NCBI GenBank assembly: GCA_031550435.1
Contig: JAVBOO010000026.1
Span: 1 to 64,000 of the forward strand
DNA: 64,000 bases
Direction: 5' to 3'
Source: JAVBOO01 sp031550435
GTDB lineage: Bacteria > Bacillota > Clostridia > Lachnospirales > WRAX01
Shown piece after piece: positions 14,610 through 22,512 of this stretch. Under the pieces are notes generated by a model that did not search any database, was not told the DNA's origin, and worked only from the letters and a program-made list of their open reading frames with translations. Position 1 is the stretch's first letter; the number at the start of each line of letters is the position of its first letter. Made by a program: the position numbers and the translations under genes.

Positions 14610-15224
14610 ATGGGAAACGTGATAGGCGAAAGAATCAAAGCGTTACGCCTAAAAAATAATATAACGATTGCAGAACTCTCTAATATAGTTGGGCTTTCAG
14701 CCCCTGCTATCTCAAATTACGAAAGAGGTACGCGCGTTCCTGATGCGGATACCTTAATAAAGCTTGCTAAATATTTCAGGTGTACATCTGATTATGTGCT
14801 TGGTCTATCAGAGGATAAAAATGTAGAAGAAAAACTCAATCGGGTAAGATTGACAGAGATTACGGATAGCCTATTATCTAACCTTCCCGACAATGAAAAG
14901 AAACTTATAATTGGCATTTTATATGATCTTATACAAAGCACTAGTGTATTTAACAGTACTGAGACAAGCACAAAGTTTATTAAGAGTATAGCCGATTGGA
15001 TAAGTTTACTTATGAGCACCATTAATGCAAGCACAGCTTTAAGGTCTAATTCGTCGGAAAATATCGATGTTATTCGTGGCTTGACTTTTGTTTTCATGCA
15101 GAACAATGATAAAAAAGTCGCATTACAACTAACTGAAGTTTTATTTGATTTCGTTATTGAGTCTATACTGCCGGGATTCTTAGAATCAATTAGAAAGGAC
15201 GCGGGTACCAATGCCAACAATTAG
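14610..15224 (+). CDS. CI-like HTH repressor
   Basis: 204 residues. N-terminal HTH_3 domain (GERIKALRLKNNITIAELSNIVGLSAPAISNYERG, about 5-38, then VPDADTLIKLAKYF), followed by a helical C-terminal region without a LexA-like Ser/Lys protease signature, so control by self-cleavage is unlikely. I prefer the ATG at 14610 (GGAGAGG 9 nt upstream) to the ATG at 14592, which is too close to the -10. It starts the operon with DUF4160, DUF2442 and the integrase; its stop overlaps the DUF4160 start by 14 nt. Confidence 0.8.
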   Translation: MGNVIGERIKALRLKNNITIAELSNIVGLSAPAISNYERGTRVPDADTLIKLAKYFRCTSDYVLGLSEDKNVEEKLNRVRLTEITDSLLSNLPDNEKKLIIGILYDLIQSTSVFNSTETSTKFIKSIADWISLLMSTINASTALRSNSSENIDVIRGLTFVFMQNNDKKVALQLTEVLFDFVIESILPGFLESIRKDAGTNANN

Positions 15225-15471
15225 CCTGTTCTATGGAATAAAAATCTTGATGTTTTATGACGACCATGCCCCGGCGCACTTTCATGCCGAATACGGCGGT
15301 AACAAGGCACTTATAGATATTGTGAATGTATGTGTCACTAAGGGCGCTCTGCCAAAGCCGCAGCTGCTTCAGGTGCTATCATGGACAACTCTTCACAAGG
15401 ATGAACTTCTCAAAAACTGGGAGTTGGCAAAACAGCACTGCGAACTGATAAAAATCGACCCGTTAAGGTAG
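15211..15471 (+). CDS. DUF4160 protein
   Basis: 86 residues with the DUF4160 hallmarks: MPTISLFYGIKILMFYDDHAPAHFHAEY at the N-terminus and a helical C-terminus. It starts within the repressor gene and is followed after 8 nt by a DUF2442 gene. DUF4160-DUF2442 pairs are frequent in bacterial genomes and have been suggested to be toxin-antitoxin-like; I know of no settled biochemical function. Confidence 0.8.
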   Translation: MPTISLFYGIKILMFYDDHAPAHFHAEYGGNKALIDIVNVCVTKGALPKPQLLQVLSWTTLHKDELLKNWELAKQHCELIKIDPLR

Positions 15472-15479
15472 GTGAGCTT

Positions 15480-15779
15480 ATGAATTATTTGCCTAATGTT
15501 AAACAGGTAATCCCCACGGAAGATTACAAGGTTTATGTTTACTTTGACGATGGGAAAATAATACTGTATGACGCTTCAGAGCTAATTGAGCGCGGTATCT
15601 TCAAACGTTTAAAAGAAGATAATCTCTTTATTGAAACCTGTACTGTACTAAACGGTACTCTCGCATGGTCACCGGATAGAAGCTACAGCGAAGAAACCTG
15701 CCTAGACATTGACCCATGCAATCTTCACGAGTACCCTGCCGTTGAAGAGCCTTATAATCTGTTTGTAAGGACGGAATAA
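15480..15779 (+). CDS. DUF2442 protein
   Basis: 99 residues: YLPNVKQVIPTEDYKVYVYF, FDDGKIILYDASELIERGIF and a C-terminal TLAWSPDRSYSEETCLDID segment match the DUF2442 pattern. It follows DUF4160 by 8 nt and is 2 nt before the integrase, so all four genes probably share one transcript under repressor control. A pair locked between repressor and integrase could act in element maintenance; this is inference. Confidence 0.8.
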   Translation: MNYLPNVKQVIPTEDYKVYVYFDDGKIILYDASELIERGIFKRLKEDNLFIETCTVLNGTLAWSPDRSYSEETCLDIDPCNLHEYPAVEEPYNLFVRTE

Positions 15780-15781
15780 CT

Positions 15782-16921
15782 ATGCCGCGTAAAACTAACT
15801 TTAGCACCGGGGGACATGAGTATTTTCGCGTCACAGCCACGATCGGAACCGGCCCCGACGGAAAGCCCATCCGTAAACAGTTCTACGGCTCCGGCAAGAA
15901 AGAGGCTGAGGCAAAAAGGGATGAGTATCTGTCTAATGTTGGTAAAGGCTTGGCCGCCGGTTACGATAAGGCACTGTTTAAAGATGTTTTCCATATCTGG
16001 TACGCAAGCGTTCTTAAACCGACTATCTCGAGCAGCAGCGCTATACGGTATGACCTCGAGTATGACAAAAGAATCAGAAATTCCTCATTATCGGAACTTA
16101 AACTGTCATCTGTCAGGTCGCTTGATGTGCAAACATACTATAACGGCTTGCTTGCAGAATATTCCGTTAAGACCGTTCGGCTCGTTCACAGGCTGCTGAC
16201 AAATTTCTTTAATTATTGCGTCAAGTCTGATTTGGTAGCGAAGAACCCGCTTTTTGCGGTTGAGCTTCCGGGCATCAGGACAGGTAAAGACGGCTATAAT
16301 GTACTCTGCCGGGCGGATATAAACAAAATCCTTGAAGCTGCAAGGCATGACATATCTATCCTTATATATTTGTTTGCCATATTTACGGGACTCCGACAGG
16401 GCGAAATACTCGCACTCGAGCTTGGAGACATCGACCTTGATAACAATTCAATCAACGTCACAAAATCGGTTAAGCATTTGACAATAAATAAGAAATTCGC
16501 CGCCGTCTTGAATCCTACCAAAACGCTGAGCAGTATTAGGTCCATCCCCATACTGCCGGAGTTGAAACCGTTGCTTAAAGCGCATATCGAAACCGAAAAA
16601 GAAAAATACGCCCGTTTAGGCGTGGAATTTAACAATAAAAGCATATTTTTTTCTACAAGCACTTGCGATTATAGGCAAGCGACGAATGTCTTGACAGGTT
16701 TAAAACGATTATACAAGCGCCTAAATATTCCCGATACCAGCTTTCACGACTTGCGTCACACTTTTTGTACTCTGCTTGCGGAGGAGGGTGTTCCGCTCAA
16801 AACCGCAAGCGTGTTAATGGGACACTCCGATGTTTCAATCACCGCAAAAATTTATACTCATGTTGACTCACAGGAGCTGAAAAAGAGCATTGATAAACTG
16901 TCTGCTCTATTTAACAATTAA
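15782..16921 (+). CDS. int: Tyrosine integrase
   Basis: 379-residue site-specific recombinase. N-terminal arm-binding domain (GHEYFRVTATIGTG..GKPIRKQFYGS, 10-60), a core-binding SAM-like domain (65-165) and the catalytic domain with R205, K247, H322, R325, H348 and nucleophile Y358 (TAKIYTH). All active-site residues are present, so the protein could be functional. It lies about 120 nt from attR at the 3' end of the element and reads towards it, and it recombines at the tRNA-Leu end by inference from the att repeats. Confidence 0.93.
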   Translation: MPRKTNFSTGGHEYFRVTATIGTGPDGKPIRKQFYGSGKKEAEAKRDEYLSNVGKGLAAGYDKALFKDVFHIWYASVLKPTISSSSAIRYDLEYDKRIRNSSLSELKLSSVRSLDVQTYYNGLLAEYSVKTVRLVHRLLTNFFNYCVKSDLVAKNPLFAVELPGIRTGKDGYNVLCRADINKILEAARHDISILIYLFAIFTGLRQGEILALELGDIDLDNNSINVTKSVKHLTINKKFAAVLNPTKTLSSIRSIPILPELKPLLKAHIETEKEKYARLGVEFNNKSIFFSTSTCDYRQATNVLTGLKRLYKRLNIPDTSFHDLRHTFCTLLAEEGVPLKTASVLMGHSDVSITAKIYTHVDSQELKKSIDKLSALFNN

Positions 16922-16943
16922 CACTTTTTTAACACTTTGGTTT
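16917..16943. repeat. Right internal 27-bp direct repeat
   Basis: ATTAACACTTTTTTAACAC then TTTGGTTT, matching the left copy at 11078-11104 in 24 of 27 positions. It begins in the last codons of the integrase. Confidence 0.6.
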
Positions 16944-17039
16944 TCGATAAAGTAATAAACTACGATAACAATGCAAAACACCATATTGATAAAACCTCGA
17001 TTTATCAATCAGTATCTGTACAATACTGTAAGCCAATCG

Positions 17040-17079
17040 GATTCCTGTCATCCGCAGTGTTCAGTTGTGGAGTCTCCAT
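17040..17079 (+). repeat. attR
   Basis: Second copy of the 22-bp core and of TGGAGTCTCCAT found at attL. Immediately downstream is a strong terminator, probably the original tRNA-Leu terminator displaced by integration. Confidence 0.85.
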
Positions 17080-17086
17080 AAAATTT

Positions 17087-17134
17087 AAGACCGTTTTGCC
17101 AAGCAAAAGCTTGATAAAACGGTCTTGGTTTTTT
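17087..17134 (+). terminator. Displaced tRNA-Leu terminator
   Basis: AAGACCGTTTT and AAAACGGTCTT form an 11-bp stem followed by GGTTTTTT. It sits 8 nt after attR where no gene reads into it except the integrase, so it most likely served tRNA-Leu before insertion. Confidence 0.75.
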
Positions 17135-17174
17135 GTTGGCATGTTTAAGAATTGCCTTGTAATTCGGCTCTATG

Positions 17175-17336
17175 ATATTACTTCGGCAGCAAAATATAGG
17201 AAAACGCTATTTTTGCTATTCCCTCACTTATACTCAGATGCGCCACACCTAAGCGCTGCGGCGTATCTAAGCGCGTCTGCTCGGCCCAAGTAACCGCGTA
17301 AGTATTTTATACGGTATTTAACTTCCGCGGTAATAG
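17175..17336 (-). repeat. Repeat A, copy 1 (inverted)
   Basis: About 162 bp. In reverse complement it starts ATTACCGCGGAAGTTAA, continues with a conserved block ACTTACGCGGTTACT, then AGATACGCCGCAG, and ends GCTGCCGAAGTAATAT. It lies just downstream of flagellin; its CCGCGGAAG-containing hairpins could also help end that transcript. Together with the terminator it fills 16922-17353. Confidence 0.75.
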
Positions 17337-17353
17337 TACTTTGTGCGGCAGTT

Positions 17354-18226
17354 CTAACCGAGAAGCTTAAGCACGCTCTGCGGTGCCTGATTTGCCTGCG
17401 CGAGCATTGATGTGGCCGCCTGCTGCAATACGTTCGCCTTTGTAAGGTTCATCATTTCTTTTGCCATGTCTGTATCTCTGATACGGGATTCTGAAGCACT
17501 CAGATTCTCAGACGATACCTTTAAGTTGTTCATGGTGTACTCAAGCCTGTTTTGTACAGCTCCGAGCTTCGCCCTCTCATCGGTAACAGTCTTTATGCCC
17601 GCTTCCGCAATGGCTATAAACGATTTTGAAATCGTACCCGCGCCGAGCGTACTCGATGAAGCAAGTGTGTTTCCGATTTTGGCGAAGCTTGCGTGCAGGC
17701 CCTCAGCCTTGAGGCTTCCTATATTAAACGATATAAGCTGCGATTCGTTCGCTCCGACCTGAAGCTTCAAGGAGCCTTTTGAGCCGCTTGCCCCCGAGTA
17801 TGAGCCCGTGCCGAGTTTTTTCTTGTTAAATTCGGTTCTTGAAGCCATGTCATCGATTTCGCTCGTGAGCTGTTTTATCTCGTTGCCTATTTTTTGCCTG
17901 TCTTCAAACTGGTTTGTGTCGTTGGCGGATTGAATCGTAAGCTCTCTGACACGCTGCGCCATGTTTTCGATTTCCTGGAACGCACCTTCGGCAGTTTGTA
18001 TCATTGAAATACCGTCCTGGGTATTCTTTGTCGCCATGTCGAGGCCGCGAATCTGCGCCCTCATTTTTTCCGATATCGCAAGCCCTGCGGCATCGTCGGC
18101 GGCAGAATTAATTCTCTGCCCGGATGAAAGCCTGGCGGACGATTTTGCCTGAGCCGCGCCTACTGCAGAAAGATTTCTGTGTGAGTTAAGCGCAAGCACG
18201 TTTGTGTTAACTACCATGTTACTCAT
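17354..18226 (-). CDS. hag: Flagellin
   Basis: Filament subunit, 290 residues. N-terminal D0/D1 helices (VVNTNVLALNSHRNLSAVGA, SSGQRINSAADDAAGLAIS) and C-terminal D1/D0 (RIRDTDMAKEMMNLTKANVL, QANQAPQSVLKLLG) are canonical. The central part is short (about 145-215) and rich in Ser, Thr, Gly and Ala with no large D2/D3 domain; it is a likely target for O-glycosylation by the Maf proteins encoded at 45-49 kb. AAGGAGG lies before the ATG. A sigma-D-like promoter can be proposed upstream. The gene is monocistronic and far from the fliD operon. Confidence 0.96.
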   Translation of the reverse strand: MSNMVVNTNVLALNSHRNLSAVGAAQAKSSARLSSGQRINSAADDAAGLAISEKMRAQIRGLDMATKNTQDGISMIQTAEGAFQEIENMAQRVRELTIQSANDTNQFEDRQKIGNEIKQLTSEIDDMASRTEFNKKKLGTGSYSGASGSKGSLKLQVGANESQLISFNIGSLKAEGLHASFAKIGNTLASSSTLGAGTISKSFIAIAEAGIKTVTDERAKLGAVQNRLEYTMNNLKVSSENLSASESRIRDTDMAKEMMNLTKANVLQQAATSMLAQANQAPQSVLKLLG

Positions 18227-18283
18227 ATAATTCCTCCTTGAAATACCTGACGGTTGTGTTACAATCCTATTGTTACATTAATT

Positions 18284-18309
18284 GCTTCGGCGATTAAACT
18301 TCATGTTTA
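18284..18309 (-). promoter_or_regulatory. Possible sigma-D promoter of flagellin
   Basis: TAAA and GCCGAAGC are 14 nt apart on the minus strand, compared with the TAAA-N15-GCCGATAT type consensus. The -10 is imperfect and the -35 belongs to a palindrome (GATTAAAC/GTTTAATC, 18292-18312), so this is tentative. Confidence 0.4.
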
Positions 18310-18353
18310 ATCGGGTTACCCTAATATTATCCCTTTCCCAAAATTTATTATTC

Positions 18354-18475
18354 GGGCATGTTGAAAAATCGCCTTGCGGCTTTTCATTGATAATGGAAAA
18401 ACATCATTTTTCAATGGAGAGCGCCGCTCGCTCAACCCACAAAAGTGGGTTTCGTGCGCAATTTTCAACACTTCC
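18354..18475 (+). repeat. Repeat B, copy 1 (MITE-like)
   Basis: 122 bp that begins GGGCATGTTGAAAAATCGCC and ends with GCGCAATTTTCAACACTTCC, so the ends are related inverted repeats (GTTGAAAA...). An inner hairpin ACCCAC/GTGGGT is present. A full inverted copy is at 62960-63080; fragments lie at 20374 and 27391. Confidence 0.8.
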
Positions 18476-18494
18476 TATTCGCACGGAGAGAACA

Positions 18495-19124
18495 ATGATA
18501 GATTTAAGTCACAGAATCAGCGATAAAATGCCGGTTTTCCCGGGAGACCGCCCTTTAAGCCTGACACGCGAAAAGGCATACGAAAACAACGGCTACACGA
18601 CATATGCGCTTCACAGCTGCATGCACGCCGGAACACATATCGACGCACCCTCACACCTGTCTTCCGAAAAACGCCTCATATCCGATTATTGCCCGGATAT
18701 TTTTTACGGCAGGGCGGTTGCACTGGATTGCAGAAACGAGCAAACGCTCGGAGTCAAGGAAGATTTTCGGGACAAAATAGAAGAAAACGGAATTGTCGTT
18801 ATCTGCACGGAGCACTATCGGTATTTTGACAGGCCCGAGCTTTATTACGGCAAGTATCCCTCAATAGGCGAAAATTTATGCGAGCTTTTTATACACAAAA
18901 AGATCAAGATGCTCGCGCTCGATACTCCTTCTCCGGATGGTTTTCCGTTTGAACTGCACAAGCGTCTGTCAGCAAGCGGGATATTCATAGTCGAAAACAT
19001 AAAAAACTCGGAAAGGTTACTCGAAGCCGATAGCTTCATGTTTTTTGCGGTTCCGCTTAATATAGAGGCTGAGGCAAGCCTTGTGAGGGCTTTCGCGATA
19101 ATGAATCCCATACCCTCAAAATAA
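18495..19124 (+). CDS. Cyclase-family (kynurenine formamidase-like) hydrolase
   Basis: 209 residues of the metal-dependent cyclase/KynB family: MIDLSHRISDKMPVFPGD at the N-terminus, the metal motif HAGTHIDAPSH (about 43-53), and a C-terminal LDTPSPDG segment. Family members hydrolyse N-formylkynurenine or related amides and lactones; the substrate is not predictable here. GGAGAG lies before the ATG at 18495; further-upstream in-frame starts fall within repeat B. It is followed 67 nt later by mnmA on the same strand. Confidence 0.8.
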   Translation: MIDLSHRISDKMPVFPGDRPLSLTREKAYENNGYTTYALHSCMHAGTHIDAPSHLSSEKRLISDYCPDIFYGRAVALDCRNEQTLGVKEDFRDKIEENGIVVICTEHYRYFDRPELYYGKYPSIGENLCELFIHKKIKMLALDTPSPDGFPFELHKRLSASGIFIVENIKNSERLLEADSFMFFAVPLNIEAEASLVRAFAIMNPIPSK

Positions 19125-19191
19125 GCTTCAAGGCGTTTTCAAAAAACTGAAAATCGCCGGATAAATTTAAAATATATTTTAACGGTGAAAT

Positions 19192-20283
19192 ATGAAGAAA
19201 AAAGTAGTGGTAGGAATGTCGGGCGGAGTTGACAGCTCAGTCGCGGCATATCTGTTAAAGCAAGACGGTTATGAAGTTATAGGCGTTACAATGCAGGTTC
19301 AACCCGAGCGCGACGCGTGCGACATCAGCGAGGAAGGCGGCTGCTGCGGCCTTTCCGCGATTGAGGACGCGAGAAGGGTATGCGAAAGTTTGGGTATACC
19401 GCACTATGTTATGAATTTCAGGGAAAGTTTCCGAACAGACGTTATAGACTATTTCGCCGCCGAATATCTTGCCGGAAGAACCCCGAACCCTTGCATAGCG
19501 TGCAACAGGTACGTCAAATGGGAATCCATGTTACAGCGGGCCCTTGCCGTCGGCGCGGATTATATTTCGACCGGTCACTATGCCGGGATAGAATACAGCG
19601 AAGACAAGAAGCGTTTTTTGCTCAAGAAAGCCGGTGCGCTAAATAAGGACCAGAGTTATGCTCTTTACGGCCTTACTCAGTACCAGCTCGAGCATACGCT
19701 CATGCCGCTAAACAGGCTTACAAAAGACAGGGTAAGAGAAATTGCAGCAACAATCGGCCTGAATGTCGCTTCGAAGCCCGACAGCCAGGAAATATGCTTT
19801 GTGCCTGACGGCGACTTCGGCAAATTCATAGAGGAATACACGGGGATAACGCCCGTACGGGGCAATTTCGTCGATATATCCGGCAATATTCTCGGGATTC
19901 ACCGAGGTATACACAACTACACCATCGGTCAGCGCAAAGGCCTGAACATAGCTGCCGGCAGACCGTTATATGTCCAAAAAATCAACGCTGACGACAACAC
20001 TGTTGTTTTGGGAGAAAATTGCGAGCTTTTCAGCCGAACAGTATATGCCGGCAATATAAACCTGATTTACGGCTCGGTACCCGAAGGAGCTTTAACAGGA
20101 AAAATACGCTATAATCACAAAGGCTCCCCCTGTACCGCAAAAATCGAAAACGACTTGCTAAAATGCACGTTTGACGAAGATCAGCGCGCGATAACACCGG
20201 GGCAGGCACTTGTACTGTACGACGGAGATTATGTCGTCGGAGGAGGAGTAATAACCGGCACACAACTACACCGCGGAAGTTAA
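19192..20283 (+). CDS. mnmA: tRNA-specific 2-thiouridylase
   Basis: Puts sulfur on U34 of tRNA Lys/Glu/Gln, using ATP and a persulfide relay. 363 residues: PP-loop SGGVDSS (10-16), first catalytic cysteine in NPCIACN (C101), second in SQEICFVPDG (C202), and the C-terminal beta-barrel with HNYTIGQRKGL and ITPGQALVLYDGD. The last codons (HRGS-stop, CACCGCGGAAGTTAA) lie inside repeat A copy 2, so the insertion appears to supply the C-terminal residues and the stop codon. Confidence 0.96.
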   Translation: MKKKVVVGMSGGVDSSVAAYLLKQDGYEVIGVTMQVQPERDACDISEEGGCCGLSAIEDARRVCESLGIPHYVMNFRESFRTDVIDYFAAEYLAGRTPNPCIACNRYVKWESMLQRALAVGADYISTGHYAGIEYSEDKKRFLLKKAGALNKDQSYALYGLTQYQLEHTLMPLNRLTKDRVREIAATIGLNVASKPDSQEICFVPDGDFGKFIEEYTGITPVRGNFVDISGNILGIHRGIHNYTIGQRKGLNIAAGRPLYVQKINADDNTVVLGENCELFSRTVYAGNINLIYGSVPEGALTGKIRYNHKGSPCTAKIENDLLKCTFDEDQRAITPGQALVLYDGDYVVGGGVITGTQLHRGS

Positions 20284-20457
20284 ATACCGCATAAAATACT
20301 TACGCGGTCACTTGGTCCGAGCAGATGCGCTTAGATACGCCGCAGCGCTACAATGCTGTGTATCTGCGTTTTAGGGCATGTTGAAAAATCGCCTTGCGGC
20401 TTTCTACTGAAAATGAAAAAATAGCGTTTTCCTATATTTTGTTGCCGAAGTAATATA
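20269..20457 (+). repeat. Repeat A, copy 2, with a repeat B fragment inside
   Basis: It begins at CCGCGGAAGTTAA within the mnmA stop region and ends GTTGCCGAAGTAATAT. From 20374 to about 20403 its centre carries GGGCATGTTGAAAAATCGCC, the end of repeat B, absent from copies 1 and 3. The two families have therefore recombined or nested. No gene lies in 20284-20489. Confidence 0.75.
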
Positions 20458-20489
20458 ATTAGCGCCCGACCGGGCAAAAGGGGCTTTTC

Positions 20490-21842
20490 ATGCCAAAACC
20501 TTCTGTAGTATACGTTTGCACGGAATGCGGGTTCGAAACGCAGAAATGGCTGGGAAAATGCCCTTCCTGCAATGTTTTTAACTCCTTGCAGGAAGAAATC
20601 GCAGTTAAAAAACTAAGCGCATCCCTGTATACAAAGCCGCTTTCCATAGCAAGACTGTCGGACACGGAGCTTGGAGACGACGACCGCAGCCCAACGCAAA
20701 TCGAAGAACTTGACAGGGTTTTATCAGGCGGGATAGTGCCGGGCTCGCTTATGCTTATAGGCGGAGAACCGGGTATCGGTAAATCCACTTTGCTTCTTCA
20801 GTTATGCAATAATTTTGCCGGTTCCGGCGAAACTGTGCTCTATGTTTCCGGGGAAGAATCGGTCAAACAGGTTAAAATGCGCGCCGACAGGTTAAAGGCC
20901 GTCAGCTCTAATCTTTATATAATGGCCGAAACCGATGTGGACCGTATTTTGAAAGCGGCGACGGATTTAAAACCGTCGCTGATGATAATCGACTCTATCC
21001 AGACTATGGCGCTTGCCGAACTCCCCCAGGCAGCCGGCAGCGTAACGCAGGTAAGGGAATGCGCGTCCGGAATGATGCGTCTCGCAAAGCAAAACAATAT
21101 CGCAATCATACTTGTCGGACACGCGACAAAAGAAGGCAATATCGCGGGCCCTCGTATGCTCGAGCACACGGTTGACACCGTACTGTACTTTGAAGGCGAC
21201 AGAAACGCCGGTTACAGGATTATTCGTTCGGTTAAAAACCGCTTTGGCTCGACAAACGAGATCGGTATCTTTGAAATGACCGAGCAGGGTCTGAAATGCA
21301 TTTCAAATCCCTCGGAATACATGCTTTCGGGCCGGCCTATTCATGTTCCCGGCTCTGTCGTAAGCTGCTCTGTCGAGGGAACGCGCCCAATACTCACCGA
21401 AATCCAGGCTCTTGTCTGCCAAACTTCATTCGGTATGCCCAGAAGGACAGCGGCCGGCGCCGACTTTAACAGAACGGTCATGCTTCTCGCCATACTCGAA
21501 AAACGGCTGGGCTTGCAGCTCGGGAACTGCGATGCGTACATTAACATAGCGGGAGGCATGAAAATAACCGAACCGTCTGTCGATGCCGCGATCTGCGCGG
21601 CAGTCGCCTCCTCATTCAGGAATAAACCGATTGACCCGTTTACCGTTGTTTTCGGAGAAGTCGGACTTGCCGGTGAGATACGGGCTGTAGCTTCCGCTGA
21701 AAAACGAGTATCCGAGGCGGCAAAGCTCGGGTTTAAGCTTTGCATACTCCCCGAAGCAAATCTGAAGGGTATGAAAAAGCCCTCGAACATTGAATTGTTC
21801 GGGGCCGCAAATGTGACAAATCTTTTAGACTCGTTATTATGA
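20490..21842 (+). CDS. radA: DNA repair protein RadA
   Basis: 450-residue RecA-like branch-migration ATPase for recombination intermediates. Zinc finger C10-C13-C24-C27, Walker A GGEPGIGKST (91-100), the RadA-specific KNRFGSTNEIG motif, and a C-terminal Lon-protease-like domain (AAGADFNRT, GDAYIN-like, FGEVGLAGEIR) without its catalytic function. Full length. Preceded by AAGGGG with a normal spacer. Confidence 0.97.
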   Translation: MPKPSVVYVCTECGFETQKWLGKCPSCNVFNSLQEEIAVKKLSASLYTKPLSIARLSDTELGDDDRSPTQIEELDRVLSGGIVPGSLMLIGGEPGIGKSTLLLQLCNNFAGSGETVLYVSGEESVKQVKMRADRLKAVSSNLYIMAETDVDRILKAATDLKPSLMIIDSIQTMALAELPQAAGSVTQVRECASGMMRLAKQNNIAIILVGHATKEGNIAGPRMLEHTVDTVLYFEGDRNAGYRIIRSVKNRFGSTNEIGIFEMTEQGLKCISNPSEYMLSGRPIHVPGSVVSCSVEGTRPILTEIQALVCQTSFGMPRRTAAGADFNRTVMLLAILEKRLGLQLGNCDAYINIAGGMKITEPSVDAAICAAVASSFRNKPIDPFTVVFGEVGLAGEIRAVASAEKRVSEAAKLGFKLCILPEANLKGMKKPSNIELFGAANVTNLLDSLL

Positions 21843-21894
21843 TACTATAGTGAATAAAGTTGAATCCGGTGCTTACCCGGTATGAATTATGAAG

Positions 21895-22512
21895 CTATTT
21901 CAGCTCTTTCGGCAAGTGCTCCGTGGAGTTCATCAGAGCGACTTTAAAGCGTTTCGATTCGGGGTTATAATCAAATATTCCGACGGCTGTGTTGTATACG
22001 TCAAAGCACAGCCGTTTTGTTATGTCAAGATCGAGCATACCGCATATAAGCGCCCTGATTGCCGCTCCGTGCATAACGAGCATTATGTCTTGCCCGCCCT
22101 TGCCGATTATATCAAAAAGAGCCGCCGTAACCCGGTCCTTTAGTTCCTGATAAGATTCTCCTCCCGGCATTTTAACATTACCGCCGGCGAGCGACCATTG
22201 AGCCGAAAGCTCAGGCCATGCGGCCTGTATCTCCGCCCAAGTCTTTCCTTCCCATTCCCCGCAGTTTATCTCCTTGAGCCTTTCATCGCGTATAACCGTT
22301 ATGCCCTTTGGTTTCGCGATATTATCCGCCGTTACAAACGCTCTCTTCAGCGTACTCGAATAAATACAGTCAAGGCGAGTGTCTTTCATAAACGCCGCCA
22401 GCGCAAGGCTCTGTTTTACCCCTTTTTCGCTGAGCTCAATATCTATGCTCCCCTGAAATCTTCCTTCGGCGTTCCAAAGCGTTTCGCCGTGCCGAACCAA
22501 ATAAATCCTCAT
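21895..22512 (-). CDS. Histidine phosphatase (PGAM/CobC-like)
   Basis: 205 residues with the LVRHGETLWN phosphohistidine motif near residue 5, FQGSIDIELSEKG, LKEINCGEWEG and the second histidine in MHGAAIRAL. The family covers phosphoglycerate mutases, CobC and other small-phosphate hydrolases, and the sequence does not decide between them. Its ATG directly follows the stop of the DNA methyltransferase gene with zero gap and its ribosome binding site (GGAGG) lies inside that gene, so translation is coupled. Confidence 0.85.
   Translation of the reverse strand: MRIYLVRHGETLWNAEGRFQGSIDIELSEKGVKQSLALAAFMKDTRLDCIYSSTLKRAFVTADNIAKPKGITVIRDERLKEINCGEWEGKTWAEIQAAWPELSAQWSLAGGNVKMPGGESYQELKDRVTAALFDIIGKGGQDIMLVMHGAAIRALICGMLDLDITKRLCFDVYNTAVGIFDYNPESKRFKVALMNSTEHLPKELK

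Larger units (their letters stand above)
10995..17079. mobile_element. Integrated 6-kb element in tRNA-Leu
   Basis: Direct repeats of about 40 bp (37 matches) flank the segment: 10995-11034 at the tRNA 3' end and 17040-17079 beyond the integrase. Inside are a tyrosine integrase next to the right end, excisionase-like and Cro/CI-like regulators, a truncated replication-initiator protein and phage-like structural remnants. Matching 27-bp direct repeats lie just inside both ends and could be integrase arm sites. No relaxase, terminase, portal or lysis gene is present. I read it as a decayed prophage or phage-derived satellite; a minimal integrative plasmid is the alternative. Confidence 0.85.

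Noticed and set aside
17175..17336. Stable non-coding RNA in repeat A
   Set aside because: The hairpins are attractive but copies occur in both orientations and overlap an mnmA stop codon, so a mobile repeat explains them better.
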